Assembly: GCA_019359355.1 (NCBI GenBank)
Contig: JAHHHM010000002.1
Span: 62,001 to 126,000, forward strand
Length of the DNA stretch: 64,000 nt
Source of the DNA: Microcoleus vaginatus WJT46-NPBG5
Lineage (GTDB): Bacteria > Cyanobacteriota > Cyanobacteriia > Cyanobacteriales > Oscillatoriaceae
Reading direction: 5' to 3'
Shown here: positions 7,400-17,770 of the stretch, in pieces
How the letters are laid out: every line of letters starts with the position of its first letter
Numbering within the stretch: position 1 is the first letter of the stretch
Notes under the pieces: model-generated
What the model saw: the letters and a program-made list of their open reading frames with translations, nothing else
Database searches by the model: none
What the model was told of the DNA's origin: nothing
Position numbers and translations under genes: made by a program

Positions 7400-10300
7400 T
7401 CAATTACAATTCACAGAATTCACGCTGGCTGTGAACCCAGCATCCTGAAGCCTCTTAATAAACAATTCGCAATCTTGCACGCGAAATTCTGGGCCAAAAC
7501 GAACAAACTTACGCCGTTCGCCAGATACTATCATTGCTATTACCGGCACATTCTCCTTGTTTGTCTCCCCTGAATAGTCCCCCCAAATTACTTTTAAGTT
7601 ATCTAATTTTTGAGTTTCTTTGACTTGATCTAACGTTAGTTCTAGCATCACAACTTGATCCGGCACCATCGCTTCTTCCTCCTCTACCACAGGCTCTAAG
7701 TCTTCCTTAACCGGCTCTGCTTTATCAACAATTAGCTGCGGTTTCTCGTCCTTATCCTTGCGCTCGACTTTTCCCGATAAAATTAATGGGTTTTCTAAAC
7801 TCAAGAATGAATGAATTTGTTCGTAAGTATCTGGAAAAACAACGGCTTCTGCTTGACCTTCCAAATCTTCTAATTGCAGAAATGCCATCATGCGATTATC
7901 TTTTTTTGTCGTAATCTTTTTAACTTCTGTTAGCATCACAATCACACTGACTTTTTTTCCTCGCTTTTCCTCAAGTTGACCGAGCGTTATTGGAGCAGGA
8001 TCAAGTTTTTGGGCGGCTTTTAGAGCAGCTTTAAGGGGATGATCGGAGACATATAAGCCTAGCAATTCTTTTTCAAATTGTAACTTTTCCTTCTGACTGT
8101 AATTAGGAACCGGCGGCGCTTTGGGCGCGGATTCAAATCCGTTATCAGTTGTCACAGTTCCCAAAAGATCGAATAAATTGCCCTGTCCACTATCTCGATC
8201 TTTGGCGCGATCTTGTGCCCAAGCCATTACCAGCTTCATGTCTTCAACTAATTGCTGACGGTTTGGGTTAATATTATCAAAAGCCCCACATTTAATTAAG
8301 GCTTCTAAGGCGCGGCTGTTAACCGTGCGCTGATCGACCCGATCACACAGATCAGCTAAGGATTTAAACGGCCCACCCCGTTCCCGCGCTTCTAAAATAT
8401 ACTTAATCGCCCCTTCCCCCACGCTTTTCACTGCCGAGAGTCCGAACAAAATCTTTCCTTGTGCCGGCGTAAATTCCATCTCAGAACGATTAATATCCGG
8501 CGGCTCCACCGCAATGTCCTGACTCGCACAATTTGCTAAGTATTTTTTCACCTTATCTTGATCGCCACTGTTCGCCGTCAGCAGCGCCGCCATGTATTCA
8601 ACTTTAAAATTAGCCTTTAGATAAGCCGTTTGATAGGTAACATAAGCATAGGCAGTTGAATGAGATTTGTTAAAGCAATATTCAGCGAATTTAACCATTT
8701 GATCGAACAATTGTTCGGCAATTCTGGCTTTAATTCCTTTTTTGGTTGCCCCATCAATAAAAGTTTCCCGCTGCTTTTGCATTTCCTCCGCCTTCTTTTT
8801 CCCCATCGCGCGACGCAGTAAGTCAGCTTGCCCTAAAGAATAGCCGGCTAAATCTTGAGCAACTTTCATAATTTGCTCTTGATAAACAAGCACTGCATAA
8901 GTTTCTTGCAGAATTGGTTCTAATAGGGGATGCTCGTATTGAATCTCTTCGCGCCCATGTTTGCGATCAATAAATTTAGGAATCAAGCCGGCATCAAGTG
9001 GCCCTGGCCGGTAAAGCGCTAAAATTGAAGAAATATCTTCAATACTAGACGGCTTCAAGTCTCTCACCACCTGTCGCATTCCCGATGATTCTAATTGAAA
9101 AATTCCTTCTAATTCTCCTTGTTCTAAAGTTTTATAAGTCTTCAGAATATCTTGGGGAATTTTTCGAGTTTCTCCTTTAGATAAGATTTGCTGAAATTTT
9201 CTTTCTTCACGGGGTAGCTGATCGGGATCAAGATCAATATTCTGTGTTTTCTTAATCAAATCGACAGCTTTTTGGATCATCGTTAAATTTTTCAGACCGA
9301 GAAAATCCATTTTCAACAGTCCGAGTGAATCTAAATCTTCCATGAAATACTGAGTAATCACCGATCCATCATTATTCTTTTGTAGCGGGACAATTTCATC
9401 TAATGGTTCAGATGAAATCACCACACCGGCAGCATGAACTCCAAAGGTTTTATTCGTTCCTTCAATGCGGATCGCCATATCAAGCCACTGACGAGCAGTT
9501 ACTTGGTTTCCGGTTTCTTGAATTTCATAAACAGCATTTTCATAAGCTTCTTTAAATTCCGGTGCCGGTGTGCGATCTGAAATCATCACCTTAAGCTTTT
9601 CTGGCTTACCCCGCGCCACCGGAATTAACTTAGCCATTCTGTCTGTATCTCCGTAGGGAATTCCTAATACTCTCCCGACATCTTTCAAGACAGCTTTGGA
9701 TGTCATGCGGTTAAATGTAATAATTTGCGCTACCCGATCTGCGCCATATTTCTCTGTGACGTATTGAATGACTTCATCCCGTCTTTCGATGCAGAAATCT
9801 GTATCAATATCTGGCATAGATTTGCGTTCCGGGTTCAAAAAACGCTCGAATAGCAACCCGTGATGCACCGGATCGATGTTTGTAATTCTTAAGGCATAGG
9901 CTACCAGAGAACCTGCTGCACTTCCTCTTCCAGGGCCAACCGGAATTCCCCGATCTCTGGCAAATTTGATATAATCCCAAACAACTAAAAAATAAGTCGA
10001 AAACCCCATCTTTTGGAGCATTTTCAGCTCATACTCTAGGCGTTCTTTATAAACCGGCTTAATTTCAGCATTGGTTTTAGCACCCATGCGTTCTCGCAGT
10101 CCTTCCCAAGTTTTTTCCTCCACATAAGTATCAGCGGTGTGTTCTGGAGGAATCGGATAGTTAGGAAGGCGAGGCTCACCCATAATGTTATACGGGTCAA
10201 CTTTTTCGGCAACTTCTAAGGTGTTGGCAATCGCTTCTTTAATCACCTCATCCGGTAGATGATCTCGAAACAGCATTGCCATTTCTTCAGCCGATTTTAG

Positions 10301-11029
10301 ATATTCTGTGCCACTGTAGCGCAGGCGTTTGTCTTCGATAATTTTTCTGCCGGTTTGAATGCAAAGCAGCGCGTCGTGAGCTTCAACGTCGTAGCAGGAA
10401 ATAAAGTGCGAGTCATTGGTAGCAACAATTTTTATATCAAATTCTCGCGCAATTTTGACAATTTCAACATTAACAATTCGGTCTTCTGGGGAACCGTGAT
10501 CTTGAATTTCTAGATAGTAATCTTCCCCAAATACCTCTTTATACCACTTAGCAACACTCCGAGCCACATCGGGCCGGCCTTGGAGAATTGCTTGCGGCAC
10601 CTCACCACCTAAACAAGCACTGGTGACAATTAAACCCTCATGGTATTTTTCTAATAAGTCTTTATTAATACAAGGACGGGCAAAAATTCCTTTTCCTTGA
10701 AACCCTTGCAGGTGAGAAATAGTTGTAATTTTAACTAAATTTTTATAACCTTGAGTATTTTTTGCTAAAACAACTTGGTGATATTTCCGGCAGCGCTTTG
10801 GCGTATCTAGCGGCTCGTTAATTACATACATTTCATTGCCAATAATTGGCTTAATGCCTTTGCCGCGACACACTTTTATCAACTCAATTGCGCCATACAT
10901 CACGCCGTGATCGGTAAGGGCGATCGCCGGCATCCCTAATTCAAGTGCTCTATCGACTAACTGGGGCAACTGGCTAGCACCATCGAGCAAGCTATAATCG
11001 CTGTGAATATGCAGACCGACAAAAGACAT
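7400..11029 (-). CDS. dnaE: DNA polymerase III alpha subunit, uninterrupted (no split intein)
   Basis: This is a 1209-residue replicative polymerase catalytic subunit. In order it shows: an N-terminal PHP domain ([11 protein letters not shown] at 7-17, LTDHGVMYG), the palm with catalytic PDIDTDF (406-412), [15 protein letters not shown] (366-380), the fingers, a helix-hairpin-helix region, and an OB-fold domain near 1020-1090. In many cyanobacteria dnaE is broken into two distant genes by a split intein inserted between FAEY and CFNKS. Here those residues are contiguous (FAEY 781-784, Cys785; DNA 8677/8678). A good ribosome-binding site (GGGGA) precedes the ATG. Confidence 0.97.
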   Translation of the reverse strand: MSFVGLHIHSDYSLLDGASQLPQLVDRALELGMPAIALTDHGVMYGAIELIKVCRGKGIKPIIGNEMYVINEPLDTPKRCRKYHQVVLAKNTQGYKNLVKITTISHLQGFQGKGIFARPCINKDLLEKYHEGLIVTSACLGGEVPQAILQGRPDVARSVAKWYKEVFGEDYYLEIQDHGSPEDRIVNVEIVKIAREFDIKIVATNDSHFISCYDVEAHDALLCIQTGRKIIEDKRLRYSGTEYLKSAEEMAMLFRDHLPDEVIKEAIANTLEVAEKVDPYNIMGEPRLPNYPIPPEHTADTYVEEKTWEGLRERMGAKTNAEIKPVYKERLEYELKMLQKMGFSTYFLVVWDYIKFARDRGIPVGPGRGSAAGSLVAYALRITNIDPVHHGLLFERFLNPERKSMPDIDTDFCIERRDEVIQYVTEKYGADRVAQIITFNRMTSKAVLKDVGRVLGIPYGDTDRMAKLIPVARGKPEKLKVMISDRTPAPEFKEAYENAVYEIQETGNQVTARQWLDMAIRIEGTNKTFGVHAAGVVISSEPLDEIVPLQKNNDGSVITQYFMEDLDSLGLLKMDFLGLKNLTMIQKAVDLIKKTQNIDLDPDQLPREERKFQQILSKGETRKIPQDILKTYKTLEQGELEGIFQLESSGMRQVVRDLKPSSIEDISSILALYRPGPLDAGLIPKFIDRKHGREEIQYEHPLLEPILQETYAVLVYQEQIMKVAQDLAGYSLGQADLLRRAMGKKKAEEMQKQRETFIDGATKKGIKARIAEQLFDQMVKFAEYCFNKSHSTAYAYVTYQTAYLKANFKVEYMAALLTANSGDQDKVKKYLANCASQDIAVEPPDINRSEMEFTPAQGKILFGLSAVKSVGEGAIKYILEARERGGPFKSLADLCDRVDQRTVNSRALEALIKCGAFDNINPNRQQLVEDMKLVMAWAQDRAKDRDSGQGNLFDLLGTVTTDNGFESAPKAPPVPNYSQKEKLQFEKELLGLYVSDHPLKAALKAAQKLDPAPITLGQLEEKRGKKVSVIVMLTEVKKITTKKDNRMMAFLQLEDLEGQAEAVVFPDTYEQIHSFLSLENPLILSGKVERKDKDEKPQLIVDKAEPVKEDLEPVVEEEEAMVPDQVVMLELTLDQVKETQKLDNLKVIWGDYSGETNKENVPVIAMIVSGERRKFVRFGPEFRVQDCELFIKRLQDAGFTASVNSVNCN

Positions 11030-11183
11030 AAATATTCCCCGTTTTAAATTTTATATTTTAATCAGATTTAGGCAGATTGAATGACAAATTTATACCAGAT
11101 GAGCTGGCAGCGTGCCGGTCGGACAATACATGGTTTTAATTGTAGATAAAGCCAGAGCCTGATGCTGTTAAATTAGGTGTAGC

Positions 11184-12083
11184 TTAAGGTTTCACCGGCT
11201 CTTGCTGCTGTCGAGCCTTTGCCTGCTCAATAAACCGGCGAACCGTTTGGATATAGGGATCTCCGCTAATTGTGGCCACATTATTGTGATCGGCTGCCGG
11301 CACCAAAAATAGCTGTTTCGGTTCATTTGCAGCCGCAAATAGCTGTTGGCTCATTGAGTATGGGGTAACATCATCCGCCGTGCCATGAATAAACAACACC
11401 GGCATCTGCAATTTTCCTACCTTAGAAATCGAATTAAACTGCTGATGCAATAACAAATCCACCGGAAACACGCGAAACACCCCGTACCGATAATCTACCA
11501 TCGCCCGCATCGAAGTAAACGAGCCTTCCGCAATTAACGCACCGGCATTTGGGTGGCGCAATGCTAGCTCAATGCCAATCGCACCCCCCAAAGAATGTCC
11601 GTAGAGGAAAATTTCCTGGGGATTCACCCGTCGTTCATTCACCAAGTAATTCCAAGCCGTCTCCACATCTTGATAAACCTGGGCTTCCGTAGGAAAGCTG
11701 CCTTCACTTAGACCATATCCCCGATAATCAATCAGCAGCACACTTAAACCCATCTGGTGAAAGCGGTTGGCATGATTGACATTCGCGCCAACATTAATGC
11801 CGTTGCCATGCAGATAGAGTACAACCCCAGTCGCATCACCGGCAGCCGGTATCCACCAACCATGTAGGCGTTCCACTTTGCCGGCACCAGATTTCACCGG
11901 CAGCCAAACGTCTTCATAAGCCATTTGCAAGGCTGCCGGCGTCTTTTCAATCACCGCCGAGGGGAAAAAGATAAATCGCGTTTGCCGCAGCCACAGGTAC
12001 AGGCAAGCTCCGGCGTATGCGATGATCAACACCGCCATAAGTGTTTGGAGAAACTTGATAAACAATCGCACAGAAGTGGGCAT
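11184..12083 (-). CDS. Membrane-anchored alpha/beta hydrolase (BEM46/ABHD13-like)
   Basis: This 299-residue protein has one N-terminal membrane helix (~8-32) and then an alpha/beta-hydrolase fold. Visible landmarks are LYLHGNGINVGAN (oxyanion region), LLIDYRGYGLSEG, the nucleophile elbow GHSLGG, the acid in HGTADDVTPY and the histidine in PAADHNNVA near the C terminus. The set is that of the Ser-Asp-His lipase/esterase/peptidase class, and the YRGYG pattern is typical of BEM46-like proteins. The substrate is unknown. It follows gatA on the same strand, separated by a hairpin, so it is probably transcribed separately. Confidence 0.88.
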   Translation of the reverse strand: MPTSVRLFIKFLQTLMAVLIIAYAGACLYLWLRQTRFIFFPSAVIEKTPAALQMAYEDVWLPVKSGAGKVERLHGWWIPAAGDATGVVLYLHGNGINVGANVNHANRFHQMGLSVLLIDYRGYGLSEGSFPTEAQVYQDVETAWNYLVNERRVNPQEIFLYGHSLGGAIGIELALRHPNAGALIAEGSFTSMRAMVDYRYGVFRVFPVDLLLHQQFNSISKVGKLQMPVLFIHGTADDVTPYSMSQQLFAAANEPKQLFLVPAADHNNVATISGDPYIQTVRRFIEQAKARQQQEPVKP

Positions 12084-12131
12084 CAGAAACGAAATGACAT
12101 TGGACGCAAAACATCAAAAACAGAAAATTAC

Positions 12132-12151
12132 GGGCGCAATACATTGCGCCC
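12132..12151 (-). terminator. Terminator-like hairpin after gatA
   Basis: GGGCGCAAT (12132-12140) and ATTGCGCCC (12143-12151) form a perfect nine-base stem with a two-base gap. Reading on the minus strand it lies just after the gatA stop, followed by a short T run, which fits an intrinsic terminator of modest strength. Confidence 0.55.
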
Positions 12152-12165
12152 CTAGTTCTTTGTTC

Positions 12166-13626
12166 CTAGTCCAACACCGGCTTCCGTAGATGCCATTCCG
12201 TGCTTTGTTCGTAGGCGTAGGCTACTTCAAATAGCGTCGGTTCTTGCAAGGCATTGCCGATCAGTTGCAAGCCAATGGGTAGACCCTGATCATCAAAACC
12301 GCACGGTAAACTTAATGCCGGCAGTCCCGCCAAATTCACCGGGATCGTCATCAAGTCCGACAGGTACATACTGAGGGGATCATCGGTTTTTTCACCCGCC
12401 TTAAATGCCGTTGAGGGTGCAGTCGGTGTAACTAGCACATCCACTTGAGCAAACGCGCGATCAAAGTCTTGTTTAATCAGGGTGCGGACTTTTTGCGCTT
12501 TGAGATAGTAGGCATCGTAATAGCCGGCAGACAGCGCATAAGTGCCAATCATAATTCGGCGCTTCACTTCTGTCCCAAAGCCTTGGGCGCGAGTTTGGGC
12601 ATACATCGAGAGCAGATTATCCGCATCTGGCACGCGCATCCCATATTTCACGCCATCGTAACGGGCGAGATTGGCCGAGGCTTCCGAAGGAGCGATGATG
12701 TAATAAGTTGGCAAGCCGTAGCGGAAGCGCGGGCAGGAAATCACTTGAATTTCCGCCCCTAAATGTTGCAGTTGCTCAATGGCTTTCGTCACAGCCTGTT
12801 CCACCACAGGGTCTAAACCTTCCCCAAAGGTTTCTTTAATCACCCCAATTCGACGCTGACCTCTCGGTCTTAAGTTGGGTTGCAGGGCTTTCACGTAGTT
12901 TGGGATCGCGACGTTCAGACTGGTGGAATCTTTGGGATCGTAGCCGGCCATCCCATTCAGCAAAATCGCCGCATCTTCGACGCTGCGGCCAAATGGCCCA
13001 ATTTGATCCAGCGAAGACGCATAAGCCACAAGACCATAACGGGAAACCAACCCATAAGTCGGTTTCATTCCCACAACCCCACAAAAAGCCGCCGGTTGTC
13101 GGATTGAGCCGCCGGTATCTGAGCCGGTGGCCACCACGCACTCGTCTGCGGCTACCGCTGCTGCTGAACCTCCCGATGAGCCACCGGGAACTCGCTCTAA
13201 ATCCCACGGGTTGGATGTTTGCTGATACGCAGAAGTCTCCGTAGAACTGCCCATCGCAAACTCATCCATATTGGTTTTGCCCACCGTCACCGCGCCGGCA
13301 TCTGCCAGTTTTTGCGTCACGGTAGACTCGTAGGGCGGCACAAAGTTTTCGAGAATTCGGGAACCGCAGGTGGTGGGAATCCCCTGGGTACACATATTGT
13401 CTTTAATCGCAATCGGAATGCCGGCTAACAGCCCAATTTGCTCGCCGGCGGCTATTTTTGCATCCACCTGACGAGCCTGCTCCAAGGCTTTATCAGCCGT
13501 CACGCACAGGAAGCTATGGAGTTTCGGCTCCAACTGCGTAATGCGATCCAAGGCTTCCTTGGTAATTTCCACAGCAGAGCGTTCTTTGCGGACAAGTTGT
13601 TTGTGCAACTCGCGGATGGATGCCAT
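12166..13626 (-). CDS. gatA: Aspartyl/glutamyl-tRNA amidotransferase subunit A
   Basis: This is a 486-residue amidase-signature enzyme, the glutaminase/amidotransferase subunit of GatCAB, which converts Glu-tRNA(Gln) to Gln-tRNA(Gln). Cyanobacteria lack GlnRS and depend on it. The catalytic Lys is in [10 protein letters not shown], and the Gly/Ser-rich signature ([15 protein letters not shown] ... [12 protein letters not shown]) carries the Ser-cisSer-Lys triad. Length is standard. The ATG is preceded by GAAGG. gatB and gatC are not in this window, as is usual in cyanobacteria, where the subunit genes are scattered. Confidence 0.97.
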   Translation of the reverse strand: MASIRELHKQLVRKERSAVEITKEALDRITQLEPKLHSFLCVTADKALEQARQVDAKIAAGEQIGLLAGIPIAIKDNMCTQGIPTTCGSRILENFVPPYESTVTQKLADAGAVTVGKTNMDEFAMGSSTETSAYQQTSNPWDLERVPGGSSGGSAAAVAADECVVATGSDTGGSIRQPAAFCGVVGMKPTYGLVSRYGLVAYASSLDQIGPFGRSVEDAAILLNGMAGYDPKDSTSLNVAIPNYVKALQPNLRPRGQRRIGVIKETFGEGLDPVVEQAVTKAIEQLQHLGAEIQVISCPRFRYGLPTYYIIAPSEASANLARYDGVKYGMRVPDADNLLSMYAQTRAQGFGTEVKRRIMIGTYALSAGYYDAYYLKAQKVRTLIKQDFDRAFAQVDVLVTPTAPSTAFKAGEKTDDPLSMYLSDLMTIPVNLAGLPALSLPCGFDDQGLPIGLQLIGNALQEPTLFEVAYAYEQSTEWHLRKPVLD

Positions 13627-13859
13627 GTTGTACCTTCACTGACTCAACTTTCAGACCCTTAGCCAATATAGCTGGCAATCTGTACCTGCTGCACAGCGCT
13701 TTTGAGTAAAGCCTGCTGCCGGCAATATAATCAGACGTTCTATATCACACTTTTTGCTAAAAAATCACAGATAAGAAAAAAAGGCCGACATCGGCTCATT
13801 TTCAGGCAGATTTTTGAGAATTAAGGTTCAAAAAGGGTTAATTGCATCTACAGTCAACA

Positions 13860-13884
13860 AGAGATTTAGTACAATCTCTCTTTT
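13860..13884 (+). promoter_or_regulatory. Hairpin plus short T-run in the leader of the deiminase gene
   Basis: AGAGATT (13860-13866) pairs perfectly with AATCTCT (13873-13879) around a six-base loop and is followed by CTTTT. This is 35 bases before the ATG of the next gene. It could be a weak attenuator or the terminator of a short leader transcript; it may also be chance. Confidence 0.3.
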
Positions 13885-13918
13885 GAGTATCTATGTGTTC
13901 TGTGTGTGAGGATAAACT

Positions 13919-15790
13919 ATGCACCGGCTGCGGTCTTGGGTAATCGCCATAACGAGTGCATTAGGCATGGTAACCAGCATGGAGTTAATGTACACTCCCC
14001 TATCCATTGCCCCCCCCAAATCTTGTTCATTGGGCGTACTGTCGTCATCGACTAAGTCTGTTCCTCAAAACAGCCAAGGCAGTGCCCGCCCCCAGACCAA
14101 TCGATGCGCTTACGGGTTAGATTACGTTTTATACTCGAAATCGCCCCAACCGAAGAGTCTGTTGCAGCCTTATCAAACGCTTTCACAAGCGCTGCAAACG
14201 ACAGAAACTCGCATTGAGCGAAACAGCTTTAGTATTTACGGCGACACTAACCGTGATGGGAAGGTGGATGACAATGACTTCCGGTTTCGGCAACCTTGGT
14301 CTTGGGATGCCGGTGCGCTCATGTTATTTAACAACGACGATGATGACCGCCAGGGAATCCCTGATTGGCAAGATAGTATCGTGAACGGCGACAACGATGT
14401 AGAGGATCTGGCCAAAGTTCACTTAAAGTTAGGCGAAGACTTTGCCGGCAGTCAATTGTTATTGGTTGCAGACGAAAAAGCGCGTCCCTATATCAACATT
14501 TTTCAAAAAACCGATAAAGGATGGCAGCCGGTAGATTTAAACGGATCAAAACCTATTACCTACAGCAGCGATATTTTGCTTGGGGTTGAGGCAAAACAAT
14601 TTGCCAACCGCAACTGGAACGGTTTACTCAACCTAAAAGCAGTGGCTAAAAACAAAGACAAAATTGTTGCTGAAGACGCCATTCAAATGCGGGTGGCACC
14701 GTGGATTATGTTGCCAAATACCGCAAAAGTGACTGAACTCTATGTCAGTGATCGTGGCATTGGCAATCGTGAATTTATTTCTCAGCTTAAAACCGGCGTA
14801 GAAGCAACCGGCGCTAAGGTTAATGTTATCTCCGGCGGTACGGCTTGGAAGCAAGACACAATGGAAATTGGCTATGTTCAATTTCCGAAACAGTCATCCC
14901 TGCAAAATTTTAACGTTGTGCTTAACGGAAATCGAGGCGGGAGCATGGACTATTATCCGCGATCCTTGCTTAGTCGTGATTTCGGCTGGTTTGAAATGGG
15001 AAAACCCCGACGTTTGGACGCTCTTAATCAGTGGACAGATTGGTTTGGCAATTTGGAGGTAACGCCGCCTATTCCAGGTTATCCCCAAGGTAGAATTTAT
15101 TATGGCAATGCCGGCACTGTCGCTTTTCATCCAGAGGTGGTGGATTTCTTAACCGCCCAGGAAATTCAAGGGCCGCCGGTGGATATCGATACTTCTTGGT
15201 TAATGATCCGCCATGTAGATGAAATTATTAGCTTTATTCCCACACCTTCTGGAAAACCTCTAATGATGATTGTTAGCCCAGAAGAAGGTGTAAATTTGCT
15301 CAAAGAACTCAACAGTAGAGGCTATGGAAATGAATTAATCAATCGCGGTTTAAGTACGCAAACAACGGTGAGTGGGGCACTCAATAACAAGAATTTAATC
15401 GAACACAATCTGAAGCTACAAAGTCAGCATATTAACCCAATTATTGCCAAGCTGAAACGAGAATTTAATCTCTCAGATGACCAGATTGTTCGTATTCCCG
15501 CAATGTATGGTTATGGTGGCTATTCTTGGTGGCCTAATATGGTTAATTCTGTGGCGGTGAATGGTCAGATTATGGCGTCAAATCCACGCGGGGCGATTGT
15601 TAATGGTAGAGATTACACTCAGGAGGCATTTCGTCGGCGCGTAGCGCGTTCTGCACTGAAAGTTTATTTTCTGGAAGATTTGTATTATCAAGAACTCAGG
15701 GGCAATACGCACTGTGCGACAAATACACGGCGCAAAGGGTTAGATACGCCGTTCTGGTCATCCTTGCCGGCTTGGTTATCTCAGCGTTAA
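13919..15790 (+). CDS. Protein-arginine deiminase (PAD) family protein, secreted
   Basis: This is a 623-residue protein with a probable N-terminal export signal (basic start then hydrophobic ~8-20) and GAGGA before the ATG. Landmarks match eukaryotic peptidyl-arginine deiminases, which turn protein arginine into citrulline with Ca2+. They are WKQDTMEIGY (Asp313, equivalent of PAD4 Asp350), RHVDE (His432 and Asp434, equivalents of His471/Asp473) and GNTHCATN near the C terminus (nucleophile Cys599, equivalent of Cys645). All four catalytic residues are present. Residues 109-120 (DTNRDGKVDDND) form a dockerin/EF-hand-like Ca2+ loop and 138-163 are again Asp-rich, suggesting calcium control. Cyanobacterial PADs are known and have been proposed as the source of animal PADs. 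Substrates here are unknown. Confidence 0.88.
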   Translation: MHRLRSWVIAITSALGMVTSMELMYTPLSIAPPKSCSLGVLSSSTKSVPQNSQGSARPQTNRCAYGLDYVLYSKSPQPKSLLQPYQTLSQALQTTETRIERNSFSIYGDTNRDGKVDDNDFRFRQPWSWDAGALMLFNNDDDDRQGIPDWQDSIVNGDNDVEDLAKVHLKLGEDFAGSQLLLVADEKARPYINIFQKTDKGWQPVDLNGSKPITYSSDILLGVEAKQFANRNWNGLLNLKAVAKNKDKIVAEDAIQMRVAPWIMLPNTAKVTELYVSDRGIGNREFISQLKTGVEATGAKVNVISGGTAWKQDTMEIGYVQFPKQSSLQNFNVVLNGNRGGSMDYYPRSLLSRDFGWFEMGKPRRLDALNQWTDWFGNLEVTPPIPGYPQGRIYYGNAGTVAFHPEVVDFLTAQEIQGPPVDIDTSWLMIRHVDEIISFIPTPSGKPLMMIVSPEEGVNLLKELNSRGYGNELINRGLSTQTTVSGALNNKNLIEHNLKLQSQHINPIIAKLKREFNLSDDQIVRIPAMYGYGGYSWWPNMVNSVAVNGQIMASNPRGAIVNGRDYTQEAFRRRVARSALKVYFLEDLYYQELRGNTHCATNTRRKGLDTPFWSSLPAWLSQR

Positions 15791-15874
15791 TTTTGGGGAT
15801 GCCGACATTCTTAAATTTATTGACCGCAGATATTAACGCTGTGCTTTATTAGGTTTTTTTTGAATTTATTAACC

Positions 15875-15947
15875 ACAGATGATAGCGCAGCCTGGCGCTA
15901 GCCATACACAGATGATAGCGCAGCGTGGCGCTAGCCATATACAGATG
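15875..15947 (+). repeat. 2.2 copies of a 33-bp tandem repeat with internal hairpin
   Basis: Units begin with ACAGATG at 15875, 15908 and 15941 (exact period 33; the third is partial). Each full unit contains TAGCGC ... GCGCTA, an inverted repeat that folds alone. The two full copies differ by single bases (CCTGG versus CGTGG). It looks like a short palindromic repeat of the kind dispersed in filamentous cyanobacterial genomes. Confidence 0.8.
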
Positions 15948-15979
15948 TTTGTGCAGGGTGCCGGCAAATACAAATAGAT

Positions 15980-16023
15980 GTTGACGATAGTCTACTGTTA
16001 GGCAGATGTAGACTATCGCCAAC
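15980..16023. terminator. Long stem-loop between convergent genes, likely bidirectional terminator
   Basis: A 16-base stem with one mismatch (15980-15995 with 16008-16023, core CGATAGTCTAC) around a 12-base loop lies between the convergent deiminase and Old Yellow Enzyme genes. An ATTTT tract follows on the plus strand. Position and strength suit a shared terminator. Confidence 0.6.
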
Positions 16024-16056
16024 ATTTTAGGCTTTTACGGTTTTTGCCAGGGCTAA

Positions 16057-17154
16057 CTAACCGGCTTGTAATGCGAGTGCGGGATAATCGATATACCCTT
16101 TTTCTGTGCCGCCATAGAAAGTTGACGGATCTGGCTCGTTTAAAGATGCGTTTAACCGGAAGCGTTCAGGTAAATCGGGATTTGCAATGAAGAGTTTGCC
16201 GAATGAAACTAAGTCAGCGCCGCCGGCAGCAATGAGTTCATCTGCTGTTTGCTGATTAAAGCCGCCATTTGTCATCAAAATGCCTTTGTAAATCGCGCGG
16301 AAATAGCTTGTGGGGACAACCTTTCCTCCATGTCGGACATCGGATTCAGTGCCTTCAATTAAGTGAAGATAAGCTAAATTAAACCGATTCAGTTCCTCTA
16401 CTAAGTAGCCAAAGGTTGCCTCTGGGTTGGAGTCAGAGATATCGTTGAAGGTACTGCTGGGTGAAAGTCGAATTCCAACACGATCAGCCCCCCAAACACC
16501 AACAACGGCTTCCGTTACTTCTAAATGAAGACGGGCGCGATTTTCAATAGAACCGCCATACTTATCTGTACGCTTGTTCGTACCATCCCGAAGGAATTGA
16601 TCGAGCAAATAGCCATTTGCACCGTGGATCTCAACGCCATCAAAGCCGGCAGCCAGAGCATTTTCAGCGCCTTGGCGATACTGCTCAATAATTCCTGGTA
16701 TTTCGTCTGTCTCTAAAGCGCGAGGCGTGACAAACGGCTGCAATCCTGAAAACGTCATTGCCTCACCGGCTGGTTTAACGGCGGAAGGGGCAACCGGCAG
16801 CGCTTCATCGGGTTGCAGCGATGGGTGCGAAATACGCCCAACGTGCCACAGTTGCAAAAAGATCCGTCCGCCATGTTCGTGAACTGCATCCGTCACCAGC
16901 CGCCATCCTGCCACTTGTTCAGGTGAGTGAATTCCTGGCGTATAGGCATAGCCTTGTCCCTGTGGCGAAACTTGCGTTGCCTCGGAGATGATCAAGCCGG
17001 CTGATGCTCTCTGTACATAATAGGTTGCATTCATTGGCCCTGGCACATTGCCATCACCGGCACGGTTGCGCGTCAGGGGTGCCATCACGAGCCGGTTTGG
17101 CAGTGTGTATGCGCCAACTTGAATAGGTGAGAATAGATTAACGTTTGTACTCAT
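16057..17154 (-). CDS. nemA: Old Yellow Enzyme family NAD(P)H-flavin ene-reductase (NemA-like)
   Basis: This is a 365-residue FMN-dependent TIM-barrel oxidoreductase that reduces activated alkenes, quinones or nitro compounds. It shows the start NLFSPIQVGAYTLPNRLVMAPLTRNR, LQLWHVGRISHP, the substrate-binding HGANGYLLDQFLRDGTN (His/Asn pair) and the phosphate-binding C-terminal segment (ADLVSFGKLFIANPDLP). The ATG at 17154 is preferred, with GGAGAC about eight bases upstream; an in-frame ATG at 17169 lacks such a site. It is the last gene of a same-strand trio with tetR and thioredoxin. The upstream operators (17712, 18366) resemble E. coli NemR boxes, which supports an electrophile-detoxification role. 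Confidence 0.9.
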   Translation of the reverse strand: MSTNVNLFSPIQVGAYTLPNRLVMAPLTRNRAGDGNVPGPMNATYYVQRASAGLIISEATQVSPQGQGYAYTPGIHSPEQVAGWRLVTDAVHEHGGRIFLQLWHVGRISHPSLQPDEALPVAPSAVKPAGEAMTFSGLQPFVTPRALETDEIPGIIEQYRQGAENALAAGFDGVEIHGANGYLLDQFLRDGTNKRTDKYGGSIENRARLHLEVTEAVVGVWGADRVGIRLSPSSTFNDISDSNPEATFGYLVEELNRFNLAYLHLIEGTESDVRHGGKVVPTSYFRAIYKGILMTNGGFNQQTADELIAAGGADLVSFGKLFIANPDLPERFRLNASLNEPDPSTFYGGTEKGYIDYPALALQAG

Positions 17155-17269
17155 TGGTTCAGTCTCCATTAATTAGCAGTATTCTGGCTAGTTTCTAAAT
17201 CGCCTAATTTTCTCAGTCCGGCTGCTTTTTTTAAACTGAAAAAGTTTAGGCGACTTCTTCATCGGTTGT

Positions 17270-17611
17270 CTAGTTTTTTTCGATCAACGCATTGAGTTTT
17301 TCAGCCAGGGCTTGTTCTGTCACGATACCAACCATCCGATCAGCAACTACGCCATTTTTGAAAAATACAATTGTGGGAATTGACCGAATTTCATAATCGG
17401 TCGCAATTTTCTCGGACTCGTCAACATTCAATTTTCCTACTTTGGCTTGGCCGGCAAACCGGGTAGCCATTGTTTCAATGGTGGGTCCTATGAGCCGGCA
17501 TGGCCCGCACCAAGGTGCCCAAAAATCAACTAAAGTTAGTTCTTGGCTTTCGATCACTTCACTTTGGAAGTTTTCGTCTGTTAGTTTAATCGATTTGCTG
17601 TTGTCTGACAT
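17270..17611 (-). CDS. trxA: Thioredoxin
   Basis: This is a 113-residue cytoplasmic disulfide reductase with the active site WCGPC at residues 34-38, the cis-proline segment RSIPTIVFF and the usual length. The ATG at 17611 is used because the fold begins there; the frame is open for another 29 codons upstream, but those residues are unlike any thioredoxin. The gene lies between tetR and the ene-reductase on the same strand, with a TetR-type operator palindrome about 100 bases upstream. It is therefore likely part of an electrophile/redox-stress response rather than the housekeeping thioredoxin. Confidence 0.93.
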   Translation of the reverse strand: MSDNSKSIKLTDENFQSEVIESQELTLVDFWAPWCGPCRLIGPTIETMATRFAGQAKVGKLNVDESEKIATDYEIRSIPTIVFFKNGVVADRMVGIVTEQALAEKLNALIEKN

Positions 17612-17711
17612 GATTTTTATTTCCGTTGATGGTACTGACAATTGGTCAAAATTTGGAAAGTTAAAACAGCCGGGTTCGGGATTTACAAGATCAATCAACT
17701 TTACATAAAAT

Positions 17712-17723
17712 TAGACCAGTCTA
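17712..17723. promoter_or_regulatory. NemR-like operator palindrome upstream of thioredoxin
   Basis: TAGAC-CA-GTCTA has perfect five-base arms and resembles the E. coli NemR box core TAGACC...GGTCTA. It lies in the spacer before thioredoxin, and its complement (TAGACTGGTC) recurs in the tetR promoter site at 18366-18382. A TetR dimer would be the expected ligand. Confidence 0.6.
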
Positions 17724-17770
17724 CTACAAAGCGCTTAGGTAAAGTTTTGACTGATTTCAGAATTAATCAG

